This document shows, in pieces, positions 15,183 to 23,645 of a DNA stretch of 53,030 bases. The number at the start of each line of letters is the position of its first letter. The stretch's first letter is position 1. A program made the position numbers and the translations under genes. The notes beneath the pieces are model-generated. The model searched no databases, was not told where the DNA came from, and was given only the letters and a program-made list of their open reading frames with translations. The stretch is taken from assembly GCA_945901795.1 (NCBI GenBank), contig CAMDLP010000017.1, positions 1 through 53,030 on the forward strand. The letters run 5' to 3'. The DNA is from Akkermansia muciniphila. GTDB taxonomy: Bacteria; Verrucomicrobiota; Verrucomicrobiia; Verrucomicrobiales; Akkermansiaceae.

Positions 15183-15632
15183 TTATTCCCGGGCAGCAGG
15201 CACGATGAGAGTCGGGACGCTTGCCTTGCGGACCATGCCTTCCGCGACGCTGCCTAGCAGCAACGACGCGATCACTCCGTGGCCGTGCGATCCGACCACC
15301 ACAAAGTCCGCGCCGCTTTGCTTGATATGGTCGAGCAACATGTGAAGCGGGCTGCCCTCCACCATCCGGGAGGTCGCGTGAGGCACATCCGCGCGCACCT
15401 TGGCGAGGAGTTCGTCCAGTTTGACGGCCGCCCTTCGTTTCGCTTCTTCGTGGAATTCGGTCATGGCCGGAAATTCACCGGGAGTGAAGCCGTAGGCGGC
15501 GTAGCCGGGTTCCGGCTCGATGACGTGGAACAACTGCAAGTCCGCGCCGAAGGATTTGGCCAGGTCCACGGCGATCTGGGTCACTCGGGGCGTGGCGTTC
15601 GAGAAATCTACTGCAACGATGATGGTTTTCAT
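15183..15632 (-). CDS. universal stress protein (UspA family)
   Basis: A 149-residue single-domain Usp. The N-terminal strand 'MKTIIVAVDFSNATPRV' and C-terminal ATP-binding signature G-x2-G-x9-G-S ('GSHGHGVIASLLLGSV') are intact, followed by 'VRKASVPTLIV'. Usp proteins bind ATP and support survival under starvation and other stresses. It sits between the AI-2E permease (27 bp downstream) and the site-2 protease (45 bp upstream), all on the minus strand, so the three may form an operon responding to membrane or energy stress (inference). Confidence 0.9.
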   Translation of the reverse strand: MKTIIVAVDFSNATPRVTQIAVDLAKSFGADLQLFHVIEPEPGYAAYGFTPGEFPAMTEFHEEAKRRAAVKLDELLAKVRADVPHATSRMVEGSPLHMLLDHIKQSGADFVVVGSHGHGVIASLLLGSVAEGMVRKASVPTLIVPAARE

Positions 15633-15677
15633 GACATTAGGGATATAGCATCGGCGACCGATCGTTGTAAAGATAGA

Positions 15678-16781
15678 TCATCCCGCGTGGACCACCCGCG
15701 TCGCCTTGCCGGCGAGGGCGGAGTTGACCATGATCAGCTCGCCGATGTTTTCCAGCGTCAGCAAGCCGACGATTCTCTCGCCACTCATCACCGGGAGCGT
15801 GGCCCATTGATTTCTCCCCATGGACTCCAGCGTGAGTGTCAGGACGTCAGTGTCATTTACCGGATCGCACCCGCGGTACATGAAATCGCCGACTGCGGCT
15901 CCCCGGTTCCCGTCCATCAGGGCTTTGACCAGGTCGTTGCGCAGCAGGACACCGAGCACTTGTCCGTTATCAAGAACCGGGAAATCCTGTTGGGAGCCTG
16001 CGAGAAGCTCTTCCACCGCCGTGCCGAGCGTGTCATGCGCGGAGAGAGTGCGGAATCGCGTCATCATGGCATCCCGCACTTGCAGGCCTTCCAATGCGGA
16101 CTCCGTCTCGACTTGCGCCGCTTCCCCTTGGGCTCCCAGATAGACAAAGATCGCGATGAAGACCAGGAACGGATTGTGGAAAAAGCCGACGATGCCTAGC
16201 AGGATCGCCATCATCTGCCCGATGTTCGCCGCGATCGCCGTGGCCCGGCGGCGCCCAAGGCGGTTGGCCAGTAAGGCGCGCAGGACTCGTCCTCCATCCA
16301 TCGGGAATGCCGGCAGCAGATTAAAGGTGCCGATGAATAGGTTCACCCACATCAGTTGCGCCAGAAATCCGTTTTTCATTCCGTGGACTTCCATCAGTTC
16401 GTGAGTCCGGCCTTGGAGCAGCAGGATTCCGAAAAGCATCGCCGCGATGACTGCGTTCACCGCCGGACCGGCGATGGCTACCCAGAATTCCTGCATCGGT
16501 TTTTCCGGGATCCGTTCCAAGCGGGCGACGCCGCCGATGGGTAGCAGCGTGATGTCCCGCGTCAGCACGCCATAGCGTTTGGCCGTCAGCGCGTGGCCGA
16601 ACTCGTGCAGCACCACGCAGCCGAACAGCGCCAGAATGAAGCCCACTCCCGCCAACGCTTGGCCGGCAGTCTCGCCCGCGCCGAGGTGGGCGAGGAAAAT
16701 CCAGCCGATCAGCAGGACGAAGGTCCAGTGCAAATAAACGCCGATACCGGCGACACTGCCGAGCTTCAGGGACCATTTCAT
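15678..16781 (-). CDS. M50 site-2 protease with paired CBS domains
   Basis: A 367-residue intramembrane metalloprotease. The zinc motif HEFGH is in 'VVLHEFGHALTAKRYG' and the third ligand in 'NLLPAFPMDGGRVLRAL'. Transmembrane segments surround these motifs ('WTFVLLIGWIFLAHL', 'VGFILALFGCV', 'AIAGPAVNAVIAAMLFGILLL', 'MMAILLGIVGFFHNPFLVFIAIFVYLGA'). Two CBS repeats follow (about 240-360: 'VRDAMMTRFRTLSAHDTLGT' and 'VLTLTLESMGRNQWATLPVM'), usually adenosyl-nucleotide sensors. Start set at ATG 16781 ('MKWSLKLGSVAGI'); a GTG or ATG further upstream adds seven poorly conserved residues. This family (sporulation-protease-like S2P-CBS) cleaves membrane-bound regulators; the target is unknown. Confidence 0.9.
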   Translation of the reverse strand: MKWSLKLGSVAGIGVYLHWTFVLLIGWIFLAHLGAGETAGQALAGVGFILALFGCVVLHEFGHALTAKRYGVLTRDITLLPIGGVARLERIPEKPMQEFWVAIAGPAVNAVIAAMLFGILLLQGRTHELMEVHGMKNGFLAQLMWVNLFIGTFNLLPAFPMDGGRVLRALLANRLGRRRATAIAANIGQMMAILLGIVGFFHNPFLVFIAIFVYLGAQGEAAQVETESALEGLQVRDAMMTRFRTLSAHDTLGTAVEELLAGSQQDFPVLDNGQVLGVLLRNDLVKALMDGNRGAAVGDFMYRGCDPVNDTDVLTLTLESMGRNQWATLPVMSGERIVGLLTLENIGELIMVNSALAGKATRVVHAG

Positions 16782-16783
16782 AG

Positions 16784-17126
<343 letters not shown>

Positions 17127-17243
17127 GTCAACAGTCGGGGAACTGTCGATTTCTCGAACATTCGGCTTGATTTTGTGGCCTGTGCGACAGCAATAAAGCT
17201 AGGCGCTGACGATGGTAGCCTCCAATTTGAAGATTCCCAGTTC

Positions 17244-17648
17244 ATGAATCACCCCTATTTGCCGGTCCTGATTTTCTTCGCCGTGGCGCTGATGGTGCCT
17301 ATCGGTTCGCTCGTTCTCGCGCGTGTTTGGATGACGTTTTTCACGCCGATCAAGCGCGGCAAGGAGAAGAACGCGCTCTACGAATGCGGCGTCAACCCGC
17401 TCGCCGAGCGCCAGACGCGCTTCCACTCGCAATACTATCTGTTCGGCCTGCTGTTCCTGCTGTTCGACGTGGAAACCGTCTTCCTGCTGCCGTTCGCTGT
17501 GGCGTTTCTCAAGCTGCCAGTCGGCGCGTTTCTGGTAGCCATGCTGTTCCTGCTCCTGCTCGCGGAAGGCCTCCTCTGGGCCTGGAGCAAGGGCCTGTTA
17601 AACTGGCGCGGTCCCGCGAAACCCAAGCTCACCGTTTACAGCGAGTGA
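17244..17648 (+). CDS. nuoA: NADH-quinone oxidoreductase subunit A
   Basis: A 134-residue membrane subunit of respiratory complex I. Three hydrophobic segments are visible (about 5-27, 70-92, 96-116) and the family core is intact: 'YECGVNPLAERQTRFHSQYY' followed by 'LFDVETVFLLPFAV'. NuoA sits in the membrane arm near the quinone channel. Start set at ATG 17244 ('MNHPYLPVLIFFAVALMVP'); a frame open to 17175 adds residues that do not look like NuoA. Unusually, nuoB does not follow: the next gene is yidC, convergent, 24 bp away. So this is either a detached nuoA or one serving an nuo cluster elsewhere. Confidence 0.9.
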   Translation: MNHPYLPVLIFFAVALMVPIGSLVLARVWMTFFTPIKRGKEKNALYECGVNPLAERQTRFHSQYYLFGLLFLLFDVETVFLLPFAVAFLKLPVGAFLVAMLFLLLLAEGLLWAWSKGLLNWRGPAKPKLTVYSE

Positions 17649-17672
17649 TTTCCGCGCCGCGCTCCGGGTCGT

Positions 17673-19529
17673 TCAACCGCCTGTCCGCGGGGGACGCTTC
17701 TTCTTGGAGTCCGGCGTCACGTCGCGCATGCCGCCCTGGCTCTTCGCCTTCTGGGCTTTTTGCATCTCCGCCTGGCGGGCTGCCATGCGCTGGACCCAGG
17801 ATTGCTTGTCGGCTCCGGTGCGGGCCTTGAGTTCGGGCTCGGGCACCTTGTTCATCAGCCAAGTCTGGCCGATGGAGAAGATGTTCTGGGTGGTCCAGTA
17901 GAGGGCGAGCGCGGAGGCGAAGTTATAGCAGAAGAAGAAGAACATGAACGGCATGAACATGATGATCTTCTGCTGCATGGCGTCGCCGGTCTTGGGCGTC
18001 ATCTTGATTTGCAGGAAACTGGAAATCGCCATGACGACGGGGAGGATGTTGATCGGCACGCCGGAGATGTGCATCAGCGTGTCCGGCTGCGAGAGGTCGT
18101 CCACCCACAGGAAACCCTGGCCGCGGAGCTCGACGGCGTATTGGAGCATCCGGTAGAAGCCGAAGAAGATCGGGATCTGGATGAACATCGGGAGGCAGCC
18201 GCCGAGCGGATTGATCCCGAATTTTCGATAGAGCCCCATCGTCTCGGTGTTGATCTTGTTCGGATCGTCTGCGTATTTCTCTTTGATCTTGGCCATCTCC
18301 GGCTGGAGCTTGGCCATCCGCTTCATGGTGTGGGTGGACTTGGCGTGGAGCGGCCAGATGATGATGCGGACGGTGATGGTTAGGAAGATAATGGCGAGGC
18401 CCCACGACCAGTTTTTGGCGACTTGGTCCAGCAGGCTGTGGAAGGTGTTGAGGAGCCAGTTGAGCGGGCCGGAGACCCACCAGAACCAGCCGTATTGCAT
18501 GACCTCGCCCCAGCCGATGCCCCAGGCGCTGTCCATTTTCTGGAGCATCGGATTGTGCTTGGGACCGATGAAGACGAGGTAGTTGAGCGTCAGCGGTTGG
18601 CCTGGATTGAGGGAAACTGGGGGAAGCTGGAGACCGGCGTTCACGGAAGTCACTGCTGCGGCTCCGCTGGTGATGCTGACTTGGCTGGACTTGGCCCACA
18701 CGTTGGTGACGGCTGGCTCGACGGGTCTGAGGACGGTCGCGAAGAATTGGTTAGTGACCCCGGCGAATTTCACCGGCTTGGTGCTCTCGCTCTTCATGAG
18801 CGACTGCGCGGAGCTGAACATGCCGCCCTTGAATCCGGAGCCGTCCTTGAAGTCGATTCCGCCGTTTTCGCTCCAGAAGAATCCGGTTTGCTGGCCGACT
18901 TCGGCCTGATAGGTCGGCGCGGCTTCGCCCATGAAGAGGCTCCATTGGCCGAGATTGGTGGCGACGGATGCGGTGTTTTCGAGATTGAGCTCGAAGGCGA
19001 GCATATAGGTGGAGCCTGCTTTGCCGGGTTCTTGCAAGGCGAAGGATTTTTTGGCGATCAGCCCGGATGGCAGTTTGGCGATGAAGACCGCCTTCTTGCC
19101 GGCAATGGATTCGTCGGCCTTGTAGGCATAGGGGACGTTCTCCAAAATTTCGCCCGCGCCTGCCAATCCGCCGATGGGGCCGGCACCGAAGCGGTTGGCT
19201 TGGACGAGTTCGTTCTTGCTGCCGACTTGGAACTGTTTCTTGAACTCAGCGAATTTGATGCCGCCCCCGATGTTGGTAAGGGTGAAGATGACGTCTTCAT
19301 TTTCGAGAATGACAGTTTCCTCCTCGGTGGGAGGTGGTGGTGGCTCAACGGTGAGTTCCGCAGTGCTGATAACGGGCTGTCCTGGGGCGGGCGGGAGGCT
19401 TTTCTGAAGCGCTGCCTCGCGGGCACGGAGCTCGGCCTGCGCGGCGCTGTTTTTGCTAGAATAGTAGAGGTTGGCGGCGAGCAGGCCGCCGCAGAGGGCG
19501 AGGATGACCCAGGTTTTACGATCGTACAT
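17673..19529 (-). CDS. yidC: membrane protein insertase YidC/Oxa1
   Basis: A 618-residue insertase. N-terminal anchor at 8-24 ('WVILALCGGLLAANLYY') is followed by a large periplasmic beta-domain (about 60-350) as in Gram-negative YidC. The conserved C-terminal Oxa1 core contains 'WSWGLAIIFLTITVRIIIWPLH' with the functional Arg in the groove, the C1 coiled-coil ('KLQPEMAKIKEKYADDPNKI'), 'YRKFGINPLGGCLPMFIQIP' and 'FFFCYNFASALALYWTTQNI'. A basic tail ends the protein. It is the last gene of the rpmH-rnpA-yidD-yidC order, 17 bp after yidD. Confidence 0.97.
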   Translation of the reverse strand: MYDRKTWVILALCGGLLAANLYYSSKNSAAQAELRAREAALQKSLPPAPGQPVISTAELTVEPPPPPTEEETVILENEDVIFTLTNIGGGIKFAEFKKQFQVGSKNELVQANRFGAGPIGGLAGAGEILENVPYAYKADESIAGKKAVFIAKLPSGLIAKKSFALQEPGKAGSTYMLAFELNLENTASVATNLGQWSLFMGEAAPTYQAEVGQQTGFFWSENGGIDFKDGSGFKGGMFSSAQSLMKSESTKPVKFAGVTNQFFATVLRPVEPAVTNVWAKSSQVSITSGAAAVTSVNAGLQLPPVSLNPGQPLTLNYLVFIGPKHNPMLQKMDSAWGIGWGEVMQYGWFWWVSGPLNWLLNTFHSLLDQVAKNWSWGLAIIFLTITVRIIIWPLHAKSTHTMKRMAKLQPEMAKIKEKYADDPNKINTETMGLYRKFGINPLGGCLPMFIQIPIFFGFYRMLQYAVELRGQGFLWVDDLSQPDTLMHISGVPINILPVVMAISSFLQIKMTPKTGDAMQQKIIMFMPFMFFFFCYNFASALALYWTTQNIFSIGQTWLMNKVPEPELKARTGADKQSWVQRMAARQAEMQKAQKAKSQGGMRDVTPDSKKKRPPRTGG

Positions 19530-19546
19530 GGAGGCGTGGTGGAAAG

Positions 19547-19852
19547 TTAGATGTGAGGTGTTTCGCGGTGGCGCGAGCAGGAATGTTTTGCAGTTTCCGG
19601 TGCGCCGGGCGACGGGACGGGGTCATAACCGCAGCCACCCCATGGATGACAGCGGAAAATCCGACAAATTCCATGCCACGAGCCGATGAACGGTCCGTGG
19701 GCTTCCACCGCTTGGAGGAAATAGTTCGAGCAGCTCGGCGTGTAGCGGCAGCCCATGGCGGGGCCGGAGACCGCTTTCAACATCGGATTGAGGATCCGTT
19801 GATAGAAACGGATCAGGAGGCGGATCACGGTGCTGGTGAAACGTGAGATCAC
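19547..19852 (-). CDS. yidD: membrane protein insertion efficiency factor YidD
   Basis: A 101-residue YidD. The family signature is complete: 'LIRFYQRILNPML' amphipathic helix, 'CRYTPSCSNYFLQAVEAHG' and 'ICRIFRCHPWGGCGYDPVP' with conserved cysteines. YidD is a small membrane-associated factor that assists YidC. It overlaps the end of rnpA by 4 nt and is followed by yidC. Confidence 0.97.
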   Translation of the reverse strand: MISRFTSTVIRLLIRFYQRILNPMLKAVSGPAMGCRYTPSCSNYFLQAVEAHGPFIGSWHGICRIFRCHPWGGCGYDPVPSPGAPETAKHSCSRHRETPHI

Positions 19853-20214
19853 GATTTTTCGGCGGGGCGGGGGAACAGTCCGAGCCGCTTGGCTTGCCGG
19901 ACCCAGTCTTCCTCGAGTTCGGCGAAGGTCGCCTTGGAGGCACCCGGCCGGGCGATGGTGACGAGGTAGCGGCGGATTTCCACAAATTCGGGGGCGTGGG
20001 ACTGGACGAGCGAGCGGAAGCGGCGGCGCAGCAGACTGCGGTCGTGGGCCTTGCCGCTGCGCTTGGTGGTGATGAAGCCGGTGCGGATCGTGGTGAGCGA
20101 CGAATCAGGTAGCGTGCTTAAAATAACGAACCGGCCGGCTTTCGCCTGACCGGTGGTTTTGACCCGCGCGAAATCCGCGCGCTGGGTCATGCTGCATGTC
20201 CGCGGGAGTCGCAT
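19849..20214 (-). CDS. rnpA: ribonuclease P protein component
   Basis: A 121-residue RnpA, the protein subunit of RNase P that matures tRNA 5' ends. The N-terminal 'FARVKTTGQAKAGRFVIL' strand pattern, 'TIRTGFITTKRSGKAHDRSL' and 'LLRRRFRSLV' correspond to the central RNR helix. In the usual motif (K-x-G-x-A-V-x-R-N-x-x-K-R-x-x-R) the Arg-Asn pair is here Asp-Arg, a modest deviation. Gene order (after rpmH, overlapping yidD) confirms identity. Confidence 0.93.
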   Translation of the reverse strand: MRLPRTCSMTQRADFARVKTTGQAKAGRFVILSTLPDSSLTTIRTGFITTKRSGKAHDRSLLRRRFRSLVQSHAPEFVEIRRYLVTIARPGASKATFAELEEDWVRQAKRLGLFPRPAEKS

Positions 20215-20258
20215 GGCGGGGCTGCTGTGGACTCCCGTGACGGCCTCAGGGCGAAGCC

Positions 20259-20444
20259 TCAGTTGCCGTGCTGCGTCGTGTGACGGCTGTATTGAATCTC
20301 AACACCCTTGGGAACAAGGCGCTTGCGACCTTTTTGGCGGCGGCGGCGGATGATGTCGCGGCCGGATTTGGTGGCCATGCGGGCCCGGAAGCCGAATTGG
20401 TTTTTCCGTGTGCGCTTGGATGGCTGATAAGTGCGTTTGCTCAT
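20259..20444 (-). CDS. rpmH: large ribosomal subunit protein bL34
   Basis: A 61-residue protein beginning [20 protein letters not shown] and containing '[22 protein letters not shown]', the canonical bL34 sequence, with a 15-residue C-terminal extension ([18 protein letters not shown]) beyond the usual 44-46. Start set at ATG 20444; the longer open frame upstream is not conserved. It heads the rpmH-rnpA-yidD-yidC operon. The dnaA gene found upstream of rpmH in many bacteria is not here. Confidence 0.97.
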   Translation of the reverse strand: MSKRTYQPSKRTRKNQFGFRARMATKSGRDIIRRRRQKGRKRLVPKGVEIQYSRHTTQHGN

Positions 20445-20613
20445 GGCTTGGGCCTCAAATAAAGGTTCGTAATCCGTCCGGTAGCCGGCTCGGGGCGCGC
20501 ACTCTAGGTGCCGGAAGCGGCTTGTCAACCCGCCAATGGCAGGAAAATGAGATTTTTAAGCGGGCGGTGCAGCTTGCTTTGACTGGGCTGATTATCAGCT
20601 TGGGTTGGATCAC

Positions 20614-20770
20614 TTCAGAACACCTGACCTCGGCGGGGTTTTGGGTGAGTTTAAGATGATACTGATTTTAAAATCATGCGCAGGCAATCTCCAGCCGCTC
20701 AAAAAATCAAACCCCTTGATTTTGCAGACTTTCGCTGCGTTCACGCTCACACGAGGTCAGGTGTTCTGAA
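20614..20770. repeat. 157-bp segment bounded by perfect 19-bp inverted repeats
   Basis: TTCAGAACACCTGACCTCG at 20614-20632 is repeated as its exact reverse complement at 20752-20770, with 119 bp between. The interior includes a GATTTTAAAATC dyad near 20664. No target-site duplication is visible, the arms do not match a transposon end I know, and no protein is encoded. It could be a MITE-like relic or a regulatory dyad upstream of rpmH. Confidence 0.8.
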
Positions 20771-20833
20771 TTTGTTGAAATGCGAGACCGGAGCCATCTA
20801 TTTCTTCAAAACGGCGTTCGCCCGCAGGGCGGA

Positions 20834-20977
20834 GGGGAGTACACGCGCCCTCGCGTGTTCCCTGTCGCGCCCTCGCGGCAGGGTCGGCCCGCGTCACGCG
20901 TCAGCCCGTCCAACACAGCAGACGCCCGTTTTCAGCGGGGGCGCTGAAAACCACACGTGAGGGCGCGTGTGCTCCCC
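20834..20977. repeat. imperfect 25-bp inverted repeat with two nested hairpins
   Basis: Arms at 20834-20858 and 20953-20977 pair at 23 of 25 positions (GGGGAG[T/C]ACACGCGCCCTC core). Inside are a hairpin near 20860-20883 (CCCTGTCGCG/CGCGGCAGGG, one G-T pair) and a perfect 10-bp stem at 20928-20937/20942-20951 (GTTTTCAGCG, loop GGGG). The nested layout resembles a repetitive extragenic palindrome or a structured RNA; neither can be proved here. Confidence 0.7.
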
Positions 20978-21362
20978 TTGCGGAATTCCACCGACCGCCG
21001 CGAGTGGTCCCCTTCCTGACAGCTCGCCCGCAGTGCCGCGAAGAGCTTGGAGCGAACGGAATCCACCTTCGACTTCTCGATCCCGTATTTCAGTTCCAGG
21101 TCCGCCAGAAGGTTCCGCACGGCCTCCACCAGACGAAAAATGGGATGCTACGGAATGGAAATACGCAACCCGCAGGCGGCATCACAGAGGAAGTGAGGCG
21201 TGGGGGACCTTCATGGAAATCATGAAATGAAGTTATCAAGACGGAGTGGTGGGGAAGCTTTGATCCCGCGCCGAAGCACAGCGAATTTCAAAGATCTGCC
21301 CGCGACGACGAGCCGTTCTGATAGTCTGAAGGATTGACGACGTGACGGGCCGCGCCAACCGG

Positions 21363-22472
21363 TTAGTGCGCCATCGGGCTCTCGCCGGAGGCTTCGCCGA
21401 GGCGGGAGAGGTGCTCTGGCAGGAATTTCTTGAAGCGAGTCTTGTCGATGGCCTTCATGTAGGCTTCCTCCGGCGAGATCATGCCTTCGCGGAGTTTCGA
21501 CCAGATCGACTCGTCCATGAACTGCATGCCTTCGTTCTTACCGCCGGTGATGACGTCGTAGAGTTTCTGGGTGGCACCTTCCCGGATGATCGCGGCGACG
21601 GCGGGGGTGGCGAACATGATTTCGTGCACGGCGGTCCGGCCGGGCTTGTCCACCCGCTTGCAGAGTAACTGGGCGACGACGCCGCGAAGCGAGGCGGCGA
21701 GCATGGTGCGGACCTGGGATTGCTGGTTGGCGGGAAATACGTCGATGATCCGGTCAACGGTCTTACGGGCGTTGTTCGTGTGGAGGGTGCCGAAGACGAG
21801 CAGGCCGGTCTCGGCCGCGGTTAGGGCGAGGGAGATGGTTTCCAAATCGCGCATTTCCCCGACGAGTACGATGTCCGAGTCCTCCCGCAGCGCGGCGCGC
21901 AGGCCGTCGGCGAAGGAGGGGGTTTGGATCGGCACTTCGCGCTGGGTGATGATGGAGCGCTTGTTGCGGTGGACGAACTCGATGGGTTCTTCCACCGTGA
22001 TGATGTGGCGGTTGAAGTTGGTGTTGATGTAGTCTAGCAGCGCGGCGAGCGTGGTGGACTTGCCCGAGCCGGTAGGGCCGGTGACGAGGACGAGGCCGGA
22101 GCGCATGTGGCCGAATTCCTTGACGACATTCGGCACTCCGAGGCTTTCGAGCGAGGCGATTTCGGTGGGGATCAGGCGGAACACCGCGGCGAGGCCGTTC
22201 TGCTGTTTGAGGTAGTTGCAGCGGAAGCGGGAGTCCACGTCCATTTCGTAGGCGAAGTCGAGGTCACCGTCTTCGAGGTAGCGCTGGAAGGCCTTGGCAT
22301 CACAAATTTCGGCGAGAAGATCCCTGAAGCTGTCTCCTAACAATGGTTCCTGATCGGGGATATTGACGACCGAGCCGTGGACGCGGATTTTTGGCACCTG
22401 ACCTTCAGACAAGTGAAGGTCGGAGCCCTTGGTGTCGATTAGATAGCGGAAAAACGAGTCGATTCTGGCCAT
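21363..22472 (-). CDS. pilT: PilT-type type IV pilus retraction ATPase
   Basis: A 369-residue hexameric secretion-superfamily ATPase. N-terminal PAS-like domain ('GSDLHLSEGQVPKIRVHG') is followed by Walker A GPTGSGKST (132-140), the Asp box region 'HIITVEEPIEFVH', Walker B 'LREDSDIVLVGEMRDLETI' and the His box 'GLLVFGTLHTNNA'. PilT depolymerises the pilus for twitching motility. It lies downstream of a second PilT paralogue on the same strand with 77 bp between, a PilT/PilU-like pairing. Which is the primary PilT is not certain. Confidence 0.92.
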   Translation of the reverse strand: MARIDSFFRYLIDTKGSDLHLSEGQVPKIRVHGSVVNIPDQEPLLGDSFRDLLAEICDAKAFQRYLEDGDLDFAYEMDVDSRFRCNYLKQQNGLAAVFRLIPTEIASLESLGVPNVVKEFGHMRSGLVLVTGPTGSGKSTTLAALLDYINTNFNRHIITVEEPIEFVHRNKRSIITQREVPIQTPSFADGLRAALREDSDIVLVGEMRDLETISLALTAAETGLLVFGTLHTNNARKTVDRIIDVFPANQQSQVRTMLAASLRGVVAQLLCKRVDKPGRTAVHEIMFATPAVAAIIREGATQKLYDVITGGKNEGMQFMDESIWSKLREGMISPEEAYMKAIDKTRFKKFLPEHLSRLGEASGESPMAH

Positions 22473-22549
22473 GGACGAGGAAGGGGATGCGTTTTGGATT
22501 TTGTTTTTTGAAGCTTTTCCCCGCAGGGAACGCGGTGAACGGGTGTCTA

Positions 22550-23632
22550 TCAGGATGCCAGGAACGCTTTCATCTGGTTCTTGTCATCTGAGCGGAAGAG
22601 CGTCTCGTCCTTGGAGATGAGGCGCTGCACGTAGAGCTGGCGCAGCGACTCGTCCATGGTGATCATGCCGACGTTCTTACCGGTCTGCATCACGCCGGGA
22701 AGCATGAAAGTTTTGCCTTCGCGGATGCAGTTGGCGACCGCGGCGGTGTTGACTAGGAGCTCGAGGGCGAGCACGCGGCCGTTGCCGTCGGCGCGGGGGA
22801 CGAGCTGCTGGGAAAGGATGCCGCGGAGCGATTCGGAAACCATGATGCGGATCTGCTCGCGCTGGTCGGTTGGGAACACGTCGAGCACCCGGTCGAGGGT
22901 CCGCGGGGCGTTTCCGGTGTGGAGGGTGCCGAGAACCAAGTGGCCAGTCTCCGCGGCGGTTAGGGCGAGCTGGATGGTCTCGAGGTCGCGCATTTCTCCG
23001 ACCATGATCACGTCCGGATCTTCCCGCAGCGCGCCACGCAGCGCACGGGCGAAGGACTCGGTGTGTTTGTGGACCTCGCGTTGGTTGACGTGGCAGCCTT
23101 TGGATTCGAAGACGTATTCAATCGGGTCTTCGAGGGTGAGAATGTGGTCCTCGCGGTCGCGGTTGATGAAATCGACGAGGGCGGCGAGGGTGGTGGACTT
23201 GCCGGAACCGACGGAACCGGTGACCAGCACGAGGCCGTTCTGATAGCGGGTGAGCGGAAGGATGTGCTCGAGCGGCAGGCCGATGTCTTCGATCGACTTG
23301 ATCTTGTCGTTGATGATCCGGAAGGCCATGTCGTAGCCGAGGCGCTGTTTGACGACGGAAGCGCGGTAGCGTCCGTTAGGCGCGGAGTAGGCAAAGTCAA
23401 TATCTCCTTGTTTTTCGAGCCGTTCCCATTCCTTCGGACCGAGGAAGGACCGGGCGAGGCGCTCGGTGTCTTCGGGAGTGAGCGGATCGTGGTCGGTCCA
23501 AATCGGAGAAAGCTGGCCAAAACGTCTCCATGCAGGCGGGTAGGCCGTCGGGAGGTGGAGATCCGAGCAATCGTAATCGCGGCCGAGTTGGAGGTATTGA
23601 TCGACGTGATCGAGGACCTGATGTGCAGACAT
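22550..23632 (-). CDS. PilT/PilU paralogue, type IV pilus ATPase
   Basis: A 360-residue paralogue of the downstream PilT. Walker A reads GSVGSGKST (139-147), with Val where PilT usually has Thr; the rest is canonical ('DHILTLEDPIEYVFESKGCH', 'LREDPDVIMVGEMRDLETI', 'HLVLGTLHTGNAPRTLDRVL'). The N-terminal domain differs from the downstream copy ('YDCSDLHLPTAYPPAWRRFG'). In systems with two retraction ATPases (PilT/PilU) the second works with the first; here the tandem order suggests the same. Catalytic Glu and Walker residues are intact, so it should be an active ATPase. Confidence 0.9.
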   Translation of the reverse strand: MSAHQVLDHVDQYLQLGRDYDCSDLHLPTAYPPAWRRFGQLSPIWTDHDPLTPEDTERLARSFLGPKEWERLEKQGDIDFAYSAPNGRYRASVVKQRLGYDMAFRIINDKIKSIEDIGLPLEHILPLTRYQNGLVLVTGSVGSGKSTTLAALVDFINRDREDHILTLEDPIEYVFESKGCHVNQREVHKHTESFARALRGALREDPDVIMVGEMRDLETIQLALTAAETGHLVLGTLHTGNAPRTLDRVLDVFPTDQREQIRIMVSESLRGILSQQLVPRADGNGRVLALELLVNTAAVANCIREGKTFMLPGVMQTGKNVGMITMDESLRQLYVQRLISKDETLFRSDDKNQMKAFLAS

Positions 23633-23645
23633 GGATGGGTTTTGT

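Larger units (their letters stand above)
20445..21362. other. 918-bp gene-free region rich in inverted repeats
   Basis: This interval lies between divergently placed rpmH (promoter must be in the left part) and the downstream end of a pilT gene. It holds a 13-nt dyad (20587-20599), a 19-bp inverted repeat pair (20614-20632/20752-20770), a second imperfect inverted repeat with internal hairpins (20834-20977), and a minus-strand frame (20932-21129) encoding 'EAVRNLLADLELKYGIEKSK' that I do not recognise and consider a relic at most. No canonical DnaA box (TTATCCACA) was seen. Nothing identifiable lies between 21130 and 21362. Confidence 0.6.

Noticed and set aside
20932-21129. Minus-strand 65-codon frame with EAVRNLLADLELKYGIEK
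   Set aside because: The second half runs into the repeat structure and no family is recognised; treated as a relic at most.
21240-21330. Tail similar to the helicase C-terminus (DDEPF then stop) near 21305-21321
   Set aside because: The shared run is only about 14-18 nt and upstream codons do not resemble the helicase; likely coincidence.
20445-21362. Replication origin next to rpmH
   Set aside because: dnaA and canonical DnaA boxes are absent; the inverted repeats alone do not indicate oriC.
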